Assembly (NCBI GenBank): GCA_003640385.1
Contig: RCAB01000444.1
Span: 1 to 50,056 of the forward strand
DNA length: 50,056 bases
Source of the DNA: Setaria digitata
Lineage: Eukaryota > Nematoda > Chromadorea > Rhabditida > Setariidae
Direction of reading: 5' to 3'
Below the pieces are notes generated by a model. It had not been told where the DNA came from and did no database searches. It was given only the letters and a program-made list of their open reading frames with translations. The translations under genes were made by a program, and so were the position numbers. This document shows, piece by piece, positions 32,428 through 45,812 of this stretch; within the stretch, counting starts at the first letter, position 1; every line of letters begins with the position of its first letter.

Positions 32428-33137
32428 CTACTGCTAGTTAATTTGTTCTACCTGTAGCATTATAAAACAAAGAATGAAACCTATTCTTCAACCTTTTGGT
32501 AAAGGAAAGCATATATCGTTAACATTTAAAATGTATATTAATACTGTCAGTGCCTTAATTCGATGTTTTTTTCTAGTAAAAGAGAAAAATTAAAATTCAT
32601 CCTAAATTAATTTACACATTGTAACGCATCGTTGTTGAGCAAAATAGTATGAATCATTACTAAATCACTCTTTCCTCATCTTTTTTTGCTAATAACTGCT
32701 ATTATTCGCTTTCTTAATATTTCTTTCATAGAATTTAATTTGATTGTTTTTCAAAACATAAAAAAAGCCAAAATTTAAACTTAGCTGGAGATAAGTGAAG
32801 GAGGGCACTGTCAAAAAAAAAAGCGAAAAAAAAGTGAGCGGAAATACATAAGTTAGAAATGAAAATAAAAATTAGAAATTTGATTATCGCAATTTATTTA
32901 TAAAAATTAGTTTAAAAAAAATGATGCATAAAGCAAATATTCTAAATGTGATATACACGTAGTTGAAAATGAAAAGACGAATTAGTTTGTAAAAATTTTT
33001 TCCGATTTAAATTAATGCTAGAACAAAAAAGTTGAAAACTGAAGAGGGTCAGAGAACGTAGAACTCAGCTTATCGATACCTAAAAAAAAAAAAATACCAA
33101 AAGAATTGTCAGCAACAGAATGAATTAAAAGTTTACT
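32428..33137. other. Intergenic AT-rich DNA
   Basis: No gene, RNA or repeat of note beyond short A-runs. Confidence 0.5.
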
Positions 33138-33489
33138 TCAAACTTAATTGCAATTAACTGTTCACCTTCGGTAAACCGTAAACAACAAGAAGTAAATACC
33201 CATACTTTTAATCCTTAATTATTGCATTTCACTTGAGTTACATAGCTAACTGGATGGAAATGAAATTACATTGAAATTTTTCGAAAAAAAAAAAATCAAA
33301 ACAAACTGTTTNACATCAAACTTAATTGCAATTAACTGTTCACCTTCGGTAAACCGTAAACAACAAGAAGTAAATACCCATACTTTTAATCCTTAATTAT
33401 TGCATTTCACTTGAGTTACATAGCTAACTGGATGGAAATGAAATTACATTGAAATTTTTCGAAAAAAAAAAAATCAAAACAAACTGTTT
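33138..33489. repeat. 174-bp identical repeat around a single N (assembly join)
   Basis: Sequence 33138-33311 is repeated, apparently without change, at 33316-33489, with an N at 33312 between. A perfect copy broken by one N points to two overlapping contig ends that were not collapsed. The true locus probably has one copy. Confidence 0.85.
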
Positions 33490-34031
33490 TATAAGAAATA
33501 AGATACGAAAACATCGACAGCTGAAAGGAAAAAACCGTATGTGATTTTCTATTTCACCATAATGTTAACCTGGCAAAAAGATAGTGGTATCAATCAAGAG
33601 TTAATCTCAATAGAATGGCAGGTTAGATAACAGCAACATTTATTTAATCTTAGAAAAATGTTAAAACGAAGAATGGTAAAACGAGTGTGCATAATTAAAA
33701 ATGAACACATGACGATTTGAAGTAATAGAATTTTACGAATCAGATGAAAATGCCATATCGGTCTGTAATACATCCTTCGATGTTTATTGAAAATTTCAAA
33801 AAGATAGAGCGTATTTGACGTCGAAATTTTAATATTTCATTATCGTCCTGTCTTTATCTTCCCGATAAGAGGAAAGGAATTTTGCAGGTCTTTTTGTTTA
33901 AGTAAAGAAGGGAAACCTTTAAAAAAAAAAAAAAAAAAAGTGCTGATTTCTTTGTTTGAAACGTGTTCCTTCCTCATTTAATGAATGCTTCCAACTAATT
34001 CACAATTTTTACTTTCAACTCAAGAATTTCA

Positions 34032-34065
<34 letters not shown>

Positions 34066-35420
34066 GCAGAACGTGATGGTATCCGTTAACTGCAGCGTGA
34101 CTTCAGATATATGATTTAACAGTAAATGATATTCCTTTTATAACCAAACTTTAACCCATTAAAATAGTTCATTGATTAGAAAGCAATATGATTAACAGAT
34201 AACGATACAGATCTGATTACAATAAGTCGGTGAAAGATGACTGAATTTAGAAAAACTGATAAAATTCCAAATAAAAGTTGTATTACTGTGATTTAATAGT
34301 TGGATAAATTCGAAAAGATATCGTGACACACAAAAGGACATTCAGTAAACATATATACTACAGTGATAGACATTGGATGCAGTAACGATGATGATAGTGG
34401 AAATTACCATTGGCCTAATAATTGTAATTAACGAATAGATGGATTAATGGGAAAGTTTGATGACCACAAGAACGAAGAGACTTTTGGTTGAAATCAACCC
34501 ATTTCACATTGGTGACTGGCAGCAGTACAATCTACCTTATATATGTGTATAACTTATGTGTAAGTTAATTAATTAGCTGATCAACTGATATGCCCACACT
34601 TTAAGTAATTTGTTGGGAAAGAATGCTTAAAACTGGTATACCAATTTTAAAATCAATGAATCCATTTGATCGCAATAAAGTTTGGCATCGATATGAAGAA
34701 GCAGTTGAAGGAGAATAGTTGCTGACAATGTGCACACATGTACACACACACACGTACAGACAGACAGACAGACACATATCATCTGTGTTGCCATCAACCC
34801 CTTTTTCAATCACCCCATCAATACCATTGCCAAACATTAACATTGGAAGCTCGAGAATGGTATATGATCATTTGCTGCTACCGTTGTTTCGGTACCGAAA
34901 GTCTAAATGAGAATTCTTCCTTTTTTTGTTGTTTTTCTTCTTTTGCTACAAAATTTTGATCCATGATGTATATGAAGAAAAAAGTAAAAATAGAAAAGAT
35001 ACCGTTAATTAGGACTGGTTTTTTTAATTATCTTTCCGCCTACTTCCATTCCATCGTTGTATCTGTTTCTTCCTTTTTCTTCAGATCAAACTGCATAATC
35101 ACTTTCATTCATCCTAGTTCTGTTACTTTAATACACTACCTTCTCTTCCTCTCTTACTTCTGTCTCTCTCAGAAGGCTTAATTATCCGTTTCCATCGTCT
35201 CTACCATTTCCCATACATTCTTCCAGTTCTCTTCTCTGTCTTTTTCTTCCATCTCCTACATGTCGAAGTAATCTAAAATACGACAAAGAGAAGGAAAAGA
35301 ACGAAAATTTGATTAAAAGCTTAATCAACCAAATATAGCATGTTCAAACAAAAAAGGAAACCAAAAAACGCTACTATTTGCTCATTAAATTCACGAACAT
35401 GCGAAAAATTGATCGCACTG
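33490..35420. other. Intergenic DNA with homopolymers and CA/GACA repeats
   Basis: Includes a poly-A of about 31 bases at 34033-34063 and a CA/GACA tract near 34734-34776. The Tyr/Cys/His-rich frames over the CA tract are composition effects. No gene found. Confidence 0.5.
34734..34776. repeat. CA and GACA microsatellite
   Basis: ACACACACAC is followed by CAGACAGACAGACAGACA. Simple sequence with alternating purine/pyrimidine character. Confidence 0.9.
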
Positions 35421-35421
35421 A

Positions 35422-35518
35422 TACTGTGCAGATACAGTATGCGTACAGTACACATATGCAGTGCAATGCTGCACATACACCGTACACGCGTGCATTCCAA
35501 TACTGTATGTATACAGTA
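35422..35518. repeat. Long imperfect inverted repeat (about 97 nt)
   Basis: The left arm 35422-35440 and right arm 35500-35518 are reverse complements at 16 of 19 positions. Between them, GCGTACAGTACACATATGCAG and its partner also match partly, with several A/G and C/T exchanges, and TGCAG/CTGCA closes near the apex. The sequence is alternating purine/pyrimidine and CG-containing, unlike its surroundings. It could fold as a long hairpin. Confidence 0.6.
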
Positions 35519-35650
35519 GGTGGAAAGACGTTAAGTACTGAAATGAAATTCAGTTGAAGAAAAGGAAAAGATTTTAGAAGAGGTATATTTATATTGTATG
35601 ATTGTGTCTGTGTAGGAAGCAGATAAAGTTCGTCAACATCTTATTGATGA

Positions 35651-35745
35651 TAATAGAAGAGGGAAAGGAGAGAGAGAGGGAGGGGAAGAGGACGAGAGAA
35701 AGCGAGAGAGCTTAGGGAAATCACAAGAGTGAGTCAGACGAAAGA
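35651..35745. promoter_or_regulatory. GA-rich polypurine tract
   Basis: GAGAGAGAGGGAGGGG and similar runs give almost pure purine on the + strand. It is about 4.3 kb upstream of the 31.3-kb candidate wts-1 first exon. GAGA-type elements or triplex-forming DNA are possible; nothing in the sequence fixes a function. Confidence 0.25.
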
Positions 35746-37794
35746 GAGGGGAGGAGAAGTTTGCAAGTGTCCATGCCGTCTTACTGCTTTTTTCCTCTCT
35801 ACGTGATCTGAATATTTATCCTTTCTCTTTTCCCTTTCTTTTTCCTTTCCATCTCTTCTTCACATTCCATCCATCTGTATCCTCTCTCTTTTACTCATAC
35901 ATTCCATTCGTCGTCTGTTACACTGTAACTAAGAATTTGACTTGCTTCTTTCCTACACTATTTCTTTTCGTGCTACTTTTCCTCCTCTTTCCTTCTAAAA
36001 TGCATTTCGGTCTAGAAACAGTCGAATAATTGAAATTCAATCAGAACTGAAATATCGATAGGGACTTGAAATATTTGACCGTCGTTTATTGAGTAGTAAT
36101 AAAATTTCTGTATTCTTCATATTACGAAGTGTTTAGAATCAGTGTTCTGAAGAGAAACTGAATGGATATGTTAATTCCCTGCACGAATTATTGTTATCTT
36201 CTGAGAAAATGTCAGTGAGGTTAAAAGTTTCATGACTTATTTGTCATTAGCATCTACTATTCTAATTAGTAATTGTCAGTACTGCCAATTATTGTGTTAA
36301 TTATCGTTGCCAAGTAGCAATTATCGCAAGTCCAATGAATTTCCCAAAATTTCACATATAACTGAACAGCTTTCATACAGATTATCACAAATATATGATT
36401 ATGAAGTACTCTGATAAGCGAAACATTGAAAGTCATTGGAAATTATCACTGATGCTTAGCAGTAATAGTAGTTAACAGCCGTAACTGTAACATCAAATAG
36501 AAAAGAGAGTGAAATTGCAATTTTATCATCGGTAAGAAGAAAAAAAGCATCGTACTTACGTAACATGCTCTACTATCTACGCTAATTTTCAATAATTCTT
36601 TCATAAATTATGGTAAGCCAATTCTGTTATTTAATTGATAAAAATCTTATGTATTAATCTTTTTCTCTCATTGAATGTAAACTTCCCGTGATCTAGGTAC
36701 GCGAGAACTCACGTAATCTTATAATACACAGTGGTTGATTAATAGCTTGCAATTTTCGAGAAATGATGACGAGCGGAAATATTACATGTTCATCAAATTT
36801 TTCATTTTTCAAAAAAAAAGAAAATTCCTTTCAACCTATTTTGTTCTAAATAAATTTATGAATTCCGCAATCGTATCAGTCTCCTTCTTGCTTTTAAACA
36901 ACCATTCTTTCTCGTTCATTTTTTTTCATAGCTACAAATTTCAAAGAACGACATCCTTTTTCAACCTATTTTCTTATCTTTTTATTAATCTTAAAGTAGA
37001 AAAAAAGCATCAGTGAAAAGTTAAAATTTATGATAAAACTTGATATTTCCATGCTAGCTGTGCTTCTACTATTTTTTTCTAGAATAACTACATGAACTCG
37101 GATTCCAAAAAAAGTATTCCACTTATTAAAAAAATTGTATGAAGAAAGATAGGATGAAAAGTTTTCATTCAGAAGGAATTTGTTTTCTTTATTCACTACG
37201 GTCGGAGCTTCCATTCGAATTATTTCAGCTTATCATATCATATATTATCATTCTCATTACGTCACGTACTGAGTACGATACATCATCTTCTTTAAAGTGT
37301 AGCATACACAAATATAAAAGTTGCGTGATAAACGTTGTACGTGTGATGAAATTATGAGTAGCCTCATCCAACTATTGTCATATTTTATTCATTACTTCAC
37401 GAAAGCGTTTGAGGTGACGGACGTAATTTAGTTTCACGTAACTAATGAAAGCACTGATGGTAAAAAAGTGTAAATTTTACACAATTATTGCCTTATTTCA
37501 TTACATCATGGAATTTTTTTTAGTGTTTGAAATATAATTTGTGTGGTCTTTTTTCTTTTTCATTTTCGCAGTGATAAAAAATTTAAAAAGAAATTCTCAG
37601 AGAAGGGAAAGAAATGAAAACACAGCAGGGAAAAGAAAGAAAAAGAAGTAGGACCAGAAGAGAAAATTTTGAAATTAAAAAAGTAAGGAACATAAAAAAA
37701 GAAATGGACAGAGGAAGAAAAAAGAAATCGACGGACAAGATAACATACTGAAAAAGTGGCATCAGGTGCTGTTGATCCCATCACCTAGTGTAAC

Positions 37795-37912
37795 TGCTGC
37801 TGTCTGTCTGTCCCCTGCGTGGCGTGCGTGTGTATCTGCGTGCATGTGGCTCTACGTGTCTTGCGTGTCTGTGTGTGGCTGCGTGTGTGTCTGTGTGTGT
37901 GTGTGTGTGTGT
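37795..37912. repeat. GT/CTGT alternating tract (Z-DNA-prone)
   Basis: CTGTCTGTCTGT leads into GCGTGCGTGTG and a final (GT)n of about 22 bases. Long alternating purine/pyrimidine DNA with CG steps favours Z-DNA. It is the complementary type of the CA/GACA tract at 34.7 kb, 3 kb away. Confidence 0.85.
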
Positions 37913-39144
37913 ATTAATCGAGTCCGTTGGTATGCGTGGAATGTGTATATATTTTCCAGGGAAAAAAGCTTTCATTGTAATTTTGTAAAAGAAAATAGAA
38001 AGAAAGAAATGGAAGAAGGGAGGAAGAAATATTACTGATAAATTTAAAATAATTTCATTTTAAATTAAAGGAAAAACGGCATTATTAAATTAAATTTAAT
38101 TTGTCACATATTTATGCTGAATATTGCATTAGGATATTTCTTCTCTAAATTTCATTATATAATTTCCTTCACTTAAATTTTAATTCAAATTATTCCAGCG
38201 ATTTTGACGGATGAATTATTCCTTTTGTGATATTCTGATAATTTCATAATTTTATTACTTTTTTCTATTCAGACACTTTTTCGGCGTTCCACATTGAGAC
38301 CTTATCATTCAAACAAAAAAAAGAGTGAAAAATTCATTGCACTAGAAGAGAAAATTTTCGATAGCATTTTAAATTATTGAAAATTTTCAGTTAATTACTT
38401 AACAGGAATGGAGAATGTCTTTCAAAACGTTTTTGAAATGATAAAATTTAAATAGGAAAAAAGGACTGACAATTTATCACATTTGGGAAGGAAATTTTTG
38501 CTAGATTTGAAATTGTGAAAAATTTTCAATTAATTACTTCTCAGTTATGAGAAATGCTATCAAATGATCAAATTTGAGTGAAAAAAAAAGAGGAAGTGAA
38601 GAATTTATTACATTTAAGAAGGGAAGAAAGAAGGAAAACCATATGTCAAAGAAGAAAAAACTGGGCATATAAAATTATAAAATGATAAAACAAATAACTT
38701 AACAAGTACTGACAATTAATGATAAATTTCAGAATCGAAAAAGTGTTAAGAAAACGTGAAACCCTTGTTTCTGAGGGCAAAGAGAAAACAGGTAAAGAAA
38801 TGTTGAAATGAAGAAATGGTTTAAAAAAACGTGAAATGCTTTTCCTAAATTGAGAAGAAAAAGGAAAAATGACAACAAAATGTCAAAACGGAAAAATGAG
38901 AAAAAAGGCATGAAATGTATTTTTTAAAAATGGAAAAAAAAAAAAAAACAAGGAAACTCTAAAGTGAAAAAAAATGTAAAATGCGTGTTTCTTTGCAAGT
39001 TACCGAATAGTATTATATTCCCGTCTGACTGATATGCTTAATTAAATTGGAGATTTTTTTTTTGTCGGAAATTATAAAACTATTATATTTTGAAGTATTT
39101 CATATTCAAATTTCATTCAAAAAAAAAAATGGATGGGAAAATTA

Positions 39145-39150
39145 TTTATT
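39145..39150 (-). terminator. AATAAA polyadenylation signal of daf-36
   Basis: TTTATT on the + strand reads AATAAA on the minus strand, 23 nt after the daf-36 stop. It implies a very short 3' UTR, which is common in nematodes. Confidence 0.5.
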
Positions 39151-39172
39151 ATTTTGATGAGAGAATTTCCGT

Positions 39173-42100
39173 TCACCAATCAAGAACTGATTTCACTTCG
39201 CTGCTTAAAGTACCATCTGTCTCCAAACGTGGACTATTTTCGACGTAAAATTGATTGTACCAGCGTCGGTGTTTCAAAATTGGACCATCATTCTTTGTTA
39301 ATAATGGTCGTTTCACGTAACATTTATGATTCCAAATGTAAATATCTCGTTCAAACTGAAATCAAGCAAAATCAAAAACGATTTGTTTTTAATTAATTAC
39401 TTCGTAATTTCAATCCTCACTTCTTCACTACTTATTGCAAAATTTTAAACATCCTATTTTCTTTTATTTCCCAGCAAACTTCTTTATTACTTTTACCTTT
39501 TTACACAATTCTTCTCGTCTTTTTTTTTCCTCTTTTTCATTAATTTCAAATAATTAATGAAGAAAATTTAAATTGATTTGAAAGATAAAAAGCAAAACGT
39601 ACATGATGTGCTTCACAGAATAAGAAAAAGTTAGCATATAATTTCGGAAGATTGGAATACATTACGAAACGTGCACGTTGAAATAGCGGTTCCTCAGGTG
39701 TAATATGCTGCAAGACGATTCCACGACCAAGCCAACCAAAATTAAACATCATATAAACAATGCCTGGGCCTATCTACAAAATTATCATTTGATACTAGTG
39801 ATAACAGGGTGAAAAGTTATAACAATGGACAGCAAATACTTTTACTGATTACTTTTTGACCAAACTCAAAATTGAGAAAAAAGAAGCTGTTTAAGTTTAA
39901 AATTTATTAAGTCAAAATTTTATCTAACGAAAATAAAGACTGTTGAGTTTCTTTCAGTTCATTCAATTTATTTGACATACTTGAAGTGCATCAAATCATT
40001 CTTTACCTCTCCTATGTTAACAACTAAATTAGCAATTAAATTTCATACACGATAAGACCGAAGAAGGAATGACGAGTGGAAAAATACTGAATAAAAGAAA
40101 CTTGCCATTTTCTTTCACCACTTGTATTAATCTATTAGACCGAAAATGAACTATGTTCGTTCAAAAGTTATTGAAATATCTTCAAACAGAACTCAGATAA
40201 TATGCAAATTTTAAATTACATGTTTAAAAGAGAAATTTATCGCAAGAAAATACGTAACAGTAGTCTGTTATATTTTGAATAATCAAGAGAAAAGGAAGAA
40301 AAGTTCTTTCTTGTCAAGGAAATCCGAATTTGAATAGTCTCAATTATTCCTTATGTCGTCATTAAATCTCTATAGTACAGAAACAAACTTGTCGCGCTTG
40401 TAAATCGCTATATGTTAATGGGATTGGCAATTTCATAATGGTCATCACTTGTTTCAAATACATTACACCTATATGCTTTTCCGGCTCCGGTTGTTGCTCC
40501 CATCGACCGTCCCAAACGTGCCGTATTATCGGTTCCGGGTTCTCCATTTCTATTTTGGTAATATCGTTACCTGAAACCAATTTATGTGACAAATAGTTGC
40601 TTAGTCATGTGATTATACATATACATAATATGCATAAATTTATACATCGTAAATTTCTTTTTTTTTTTGTTTTTGAAATATGGTAATGTAGGTAACGATT
40701 AATTTTATCTTTCACAAATGGAACTGACCTCAACTAACTCAGTTACATTTCAGATGAAGTTGTACAAGTATGGAATTAATTTAGAATTTCTTATTGATAA
40801 ACAATAAAATTTCTTTGTTCAAGACTTGTAACAAGCACCTTAAAACCTAGAATTTCACTTAAATCAATAATTAAAAAATTACGAAAAGGAGATAACAAAC
40901 CTTTGTTGATACCAGCTAAGTGCAAGTAATTCAAATGTGCTATATCGGCACCATTTTCCGGTATTTCCTGTATGTGACAATTAATTTCATGTTCTGTTCG
41001 ACCCCTGTATTGCCATTCTCCGTTGATAATTTCATCCACATCCGGTATTTCCCACTCTGGTTCTTTACCATCGCAGTGATACCTAATAGTTCCTTTTAAT
41101 TTTTATTTCTTTTTTTGTCTTTTTCTATGGTATGTAATTGAAACTAAAAGAAAGAAAATTAATTTTAAATTAATAATGATTAAATTAACCTACCAAGCAT
41201 AAATATGCATGTTTTTTTCTACAACTGGCCAAACTGCTACTTTGGCCTGTTCTGGAATGGTATTATTTAAATCGTACGGGATACGCGTGCATCGGCCTGT
41301 TTCCGCATTGAAAATCCATCCGTGGAATGGACACTAAAGAATAAAATATTGAATAGTTTAATATTTTTATCACCTCACTGATTCTATTATCAGTAATTTG
41401 GACATCACTAAACGAAATCTGAAAGATCTATTGCTGCTGTGATGCGGTGCATGGTTATTCGAAAAATCAGGCCTTATACAAGAAGAAATTTAAAATACCT
41501 TGCTTTAATAGGTAGAAACTTCCAATATTTCGCATTTCATGTAATTTTTCCTTCTAATTAATTATATCTTCGTATCAGAAGATTTTGTTAATTTTTTATT
41601 AAAGCTGAAGCTAACATTGTTAAAAAGTTATATTCTGTGTCATTTCCTATATGTCATTTTCTATTTAGTAATCTTTTTTCCTTTCTGATTTTCCCTAATT
41701 AATAAATTTGTATTTCAGTTACAATATAGAGAAATGTATTTTCAATACATGCACTTTGAGAGACACAGAAATCATAAATTAATAGCTAAACTACACAATT
41801 AAAATATATCAAGTTGAAAGAGTAATTTATAACTTCCTTAATATGCTAATGTGTATTGGTCAGTTTTAAATAAATAAAGATTCACTATTACTTTTTTGCC
41901 ATATAAATATATATATATTTTTTTGTAATTTATCAATATTTCTTTTAGTCAAAGAAGTAATTTAAACAAAAATTGAATGAACTTTTAATAAATCTTCCTT
42001 ATTTTAGTGCAGAATAACTCTACTCGTACGAACAAACAAATTCAAATTCTAATAATTCAACCTGGATGCAATTATCGTCGACAACACGTCCTCCAACACT

Positions 42101-43343
42101 AAAATTTGCTCCCAAATGTGGACAATAAGAATCAATTAAGTATACTTTTCCGGTTTCGGACCGTAACAACGTTAGTCGTTGTCCTACAAGAAAACAATGA
42201 AAGGAATAGATGGAAGGGGTGATGGGAAAGAATAAATTGTAATATAAAAAAACATTAGAAATTATTGTACTAATTGGCAATGCTTTTAAATAACATGCAG
42301 ATGAAAGAAAAGAAAAAATGATATTTTTAAGTTGGAGTACTGTTAAATTCTAAAATCTAAAAGTTTTTTTTCAGGATGGCTTGATACTAATAAAGCTAAT
42401 GTATCCTTTAAATTGACATTTTAACTGTAGGTCATATGGTTTTGGGATTTAAAGTGGATTATTTAAATTTCACAATCTTTTTTCTGTAACTTATGGAGTA
42501 ATTTTAAAATAAGTTTTGAGCGTTCAGATAATTAACGGAAGTGAACCAATCTAATAACTGATAACCTAACAACTAATAATCTAATGGAATAACCGATCAA
42601 ATTATGTGAAAAATTAGAATTAAATACTGGTAAACATAATGCAAGTTGTGATAAGATGGCAATAAAAAGAATTAGCATACCTAAAAAAATAATTGGCATA
42701 ATTTCCTTAAGCTTAATTTGTCTCGATTCAGCAACACAAAACCATCCGTTTGGATAGACGGGCGGTATTTCACCAATTAAGCGTGTTTTCTTCAGTTGGC
42801 TCAAAAATTCTCGCCTGTGTGGCTTATCTATCTGTTATAAAATTCTTTTCCGTAACAATTTAAAATTTTTCTAGAAAAGGAATTTCTATTAAAACTACTC
42901 AAAAACTCATATTGATTCTGTAATCTGAATACGTTAACTGGAAGAAATTTGATCAAATTTATTTGCTTACTCGAATTTGGGATAGATTTTAGGAGAAAAA
43001 ATCTTTCTAATGTTTTTTCTTTCTTTTTTTTTTTGTACTGATTGTGGATTATTGAATTANGGGAGAAAAAATCTTTCTAATGTTTTTTCTTTCTTTTTTT
43101 TTTTTTTTGTACTGATTGTGGATTATTGAATTAGCCGTATTATTGGTTTAGTAGTAGATATTGTTTAAATTTTCTGCCGAATATTTTCTTTTTTTTTTGA
43201 TTTTGAGAAGAAATTAACACCTTTATTTTACCAACAAATATTCCTATATCGCCGAAACGTTTGATTCGATTAATAGGTTTTGCTAACCAATAATAGATGA
43301 CAGCAATCAGCATGCACAATCCAACACTTACCAAATAGCTCAT
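39173..43343 (-). CDS. daf-36: DAF-36/Neverland-type Rieske oxygenase (cholesterol 7-desaturase), 8 exons
   Basis: Exons: 43343-43221, 42831-42681, 42183-42062, 41333-41194, 41082-40901, 40570-40389, 39773-39603, 39355-39173. All phases agree; total 1254 nt, 417 residues. In order: an N-terminal membrane segment (about 3-20), YPNGWF (about 66-71), the Rieske [2Fe-2S] ligands C112-P-H114 (CPHLGAN) and C133-P-F-H136 (CPFHGW), then the mononuclear iron site [12 protein letters not shown] (222-233) with His228 and His233, and a C-terminal FERDIYIW whose Asp361 is the likely third iron ligand. In worms and insects this enzyme converts cholesterol to 7-dehydrocholesterol, the first step toward dafachronic acids or ecdysteroids. 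All expected metal ligands are present, so it should be active. The ATG at 43343 is preceded in frame by a stop after four codons. Intron 1 holds an assembly join at 43060. Confidence 0.93.
42992..43134. repeat. About 70-bp repeat around a single N (assembly join) in daf-36 intron 1
   Basis: GGAGAAAAAATCTTTC and what follows to GGATTATTGAATTA occurs at 42992-43059 and again at 43062-43134, with an N at 43060. The copies differ in poly-T length. It is best explained as overlapping contig ends differing at a homopolymer. Confidence 0.85.
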
Positions 43344-45812
43344 CAAAAAAAAAATTTAAATTAAATCTGGGACATGCGAGTATTAGTTTACAGATTCAAA
43401 CGAGTCAATACGATGACCTATTTCTCGCAGTTCAATTCGAAGTAGAAAGCATCGATTGATTTTTTAATTTCTCAAAGATTTTATCACAAAAACTTCCAGA
43501 TTAAAATTAGTTTATCTTTTGCTATATAGAAGATATATTTTAGAGAGTTGTTTTTCTTTTTAATTAAAAAATAGAGCGCAAGAAATTGGACTGATTAATT
43601 TCAAGATTTTTGGAAGTAAGCTTTGCCCTTTTTAAAGCAATTTAAAATTTTGCAAGCAAATTTTTAACGAAAAACGGAAATTTCTTTTCATTTTCTTTTT
43701 TTTTTTTTGTCATCAGAATATAAGTAATATAATAAATCGAAAATGTACTAAGAAATGAAACTACTATAAATGATTAAGAAAGATGAACAGAGGAAAATGA
43801 TTGTGATGATTTGGAGGTCATTTCATATGACACTGATGCGTTCGATCCCCGTGGCTATTCTCGATTGATTGTAACCATTTACTATTTGTTAATTCAGTTC
43901 ATTCCGTCCTTTTCAAACATCCCACATACACATTCCATTTTATTACAAATTTTAATATTTATAATATATTTAATCTAATTAATTAATTAGGCAGCGATTT
44001 GAGGTGTTTTATTAATTGAGTATATTGAATCTTTTCTTGCATAGTTTAATTGATATTAATCAACAATGAAATAATCCGTTAATGTATCAGATTAAGGCAT
44101 TTCTAAATTGGTCAGTTAACATGAAAGTTATTGCATAATTTGATGGAAAATGTACTGGAACATTAATGATGTTAATGTTAATTACATCCAAAATATTCAT
44201 TTCTTGTACTGTTTCATTTCGAGTTAATAAATTATAAAATAGCACTGTCACATATTTGAGATATTTCAAATATGTTAAACTGGGTTTTTGTTTAATTATG
44301 TTTTACGTATTTGGATTAAATTTACAAAATTTCTGGTTAACTTGAACTAGAATAAATTGTTTGAAATTTGAATTGAACTGAAATAAAATAAATTTAAATA
44401 AATCACAACGACGCTTTATGAAGCTATTTATTTATATTAATGAAATTTGTAAAGAAACAATGAAAATATATGCTGAAAGCCTGTTCAACTTAAAAGTGAA
44501 TGCATGAAAGTAAATGTTGTTAGTTAATTTTATCAACAACATGATTGATGGCAAAAATTTTTAAACTGTGTATGAAAAAATTTTACCACTGGACAATTTT
44601 ATTCGACGCGATAAACAACAAAAAGTTCCAAAAAAAAGTTAAAAGTTCAGACTAGTTAGACCAACAATCTGTTTTCAGTGCTATCAATTCATATAAATCA
44701 TAGATAAACAGTTGCGAAAAAACAAGGAAGCATTGAACAGAAGAAGAAAGCAAATTTTAAGTTTTTTGGCCAAGATCTTTGAAAAAACTGAAATTTACTG
44801 GTATTATAATGCACTGGATCGTAGAACTGCATCTAATTTTTAATTGAATTTCCAAGTGTGCTAGCTTACTGATCATGTAGATTAACAAAATATTATGACC
44901 AGAAATATTCATAAATAAATTCTAGCCTGATCCTACTGATTGCAATCGATTACTGAGTAGATCAGTTAGGTTTATAAAGATGGCCGAAATAGGTTATAAT
45001 TCGTTTAAAAAAAGAAACTCACAATTTCAACTGATGAACATCAAATAGTTGCTGATTCATGATTTTTTTTTATTAATATAGCAAATTATCGTTTAATGGT
45101 TAATAAAAAATAAATTTCTTTTAATTTTAAAGGACCTAATGCTTGAAATTGCTTGCAAAATTCCTTAGGAAATATTGCAATGAAAAGAAAATATTCGAAA
45201 TTTACTTAAATTGTTTACAACTTTTAAATCTTGAAAATGTGTTGACAGTAATAAAAAGGGAGAATTTCGGAAAATTTGGTAGTTTTTCAAACATTTACAA
45301 ATTCAACAATTAAGTAAATGGAGGAATTAATTAAAATTTTAAGTTATTAAAAACTTTTATTTGAAGTTCTATTTTATGTCTAGGGATGAAAAAAGTATCT
45401 AAAAGAAAAAAATTATTTAACAATAAAAGAGAATTTTCGAAATTATCCAATGACTTTGCTTCTCGTCGTTTGTCACAAATTGTATTAGTCTGAAACGAAA
45501 ATGTGTCGAACAGAAAAATCAACCAAAGTGAAAATATCAGTTATAGTGTATTTTATTTCCAATATTTGTTTTATTTGACAAATTTTGCTTATTGTTTTGC
45601 AACAAGTAAATGAGTAAATAAAATTAATGTGAAATGTATGGCCAAGATAACAAGGCATTCACTGTTTAATTGCTGGTTAAATTAGTTTATATATGCTTCA
45701 GCCTTCGAATGTCAACCTTGCAGAAGGTTTTCATTAACATTTATCCAGAATGAACTAAATCCAGCTTAATATTAATCCTAAAGCATTAAATATAAATTTA
45801 TTTTATAAACTA
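43344..45812. other. Divergent intergenic region, daf-36 side
   Basis: AT-rich DNA upstream of daf-36. No exon, RNA gene or clear promoter motif was recognised. Confidence 0.5.

Larger units (their letters stand above)
35519..39144. other. Intergenic DNA upstream of wts-1 and downstream of daf-36
   Basis: Holds a GA-rich polypurine stretch (about 35651-35745), a pyrimidine-rich stretch after it, a GT-rich tract at 37795-37912 and purine-rich A/G sequence up to 39.1 kb. No protein family was recognised in any frame. Confidence 0.5.

Noticed and set aside
34601..34959. Several Cys/His/Thr-rich ORFs
   Set aside because: Products of the CA/GACA microsatellite read in different frames.
39133..39396. 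87-codon + strand ORF
   Set aside because: It is the antisense shadow of the last daf-36 exon.
43840..43856. GCGTTCGATCCCCGT resembling a tRNA T-arm (B box)
   Set aside because: No acceptor stem, D-arm or anticodon arm could be fitted around it on either strand.
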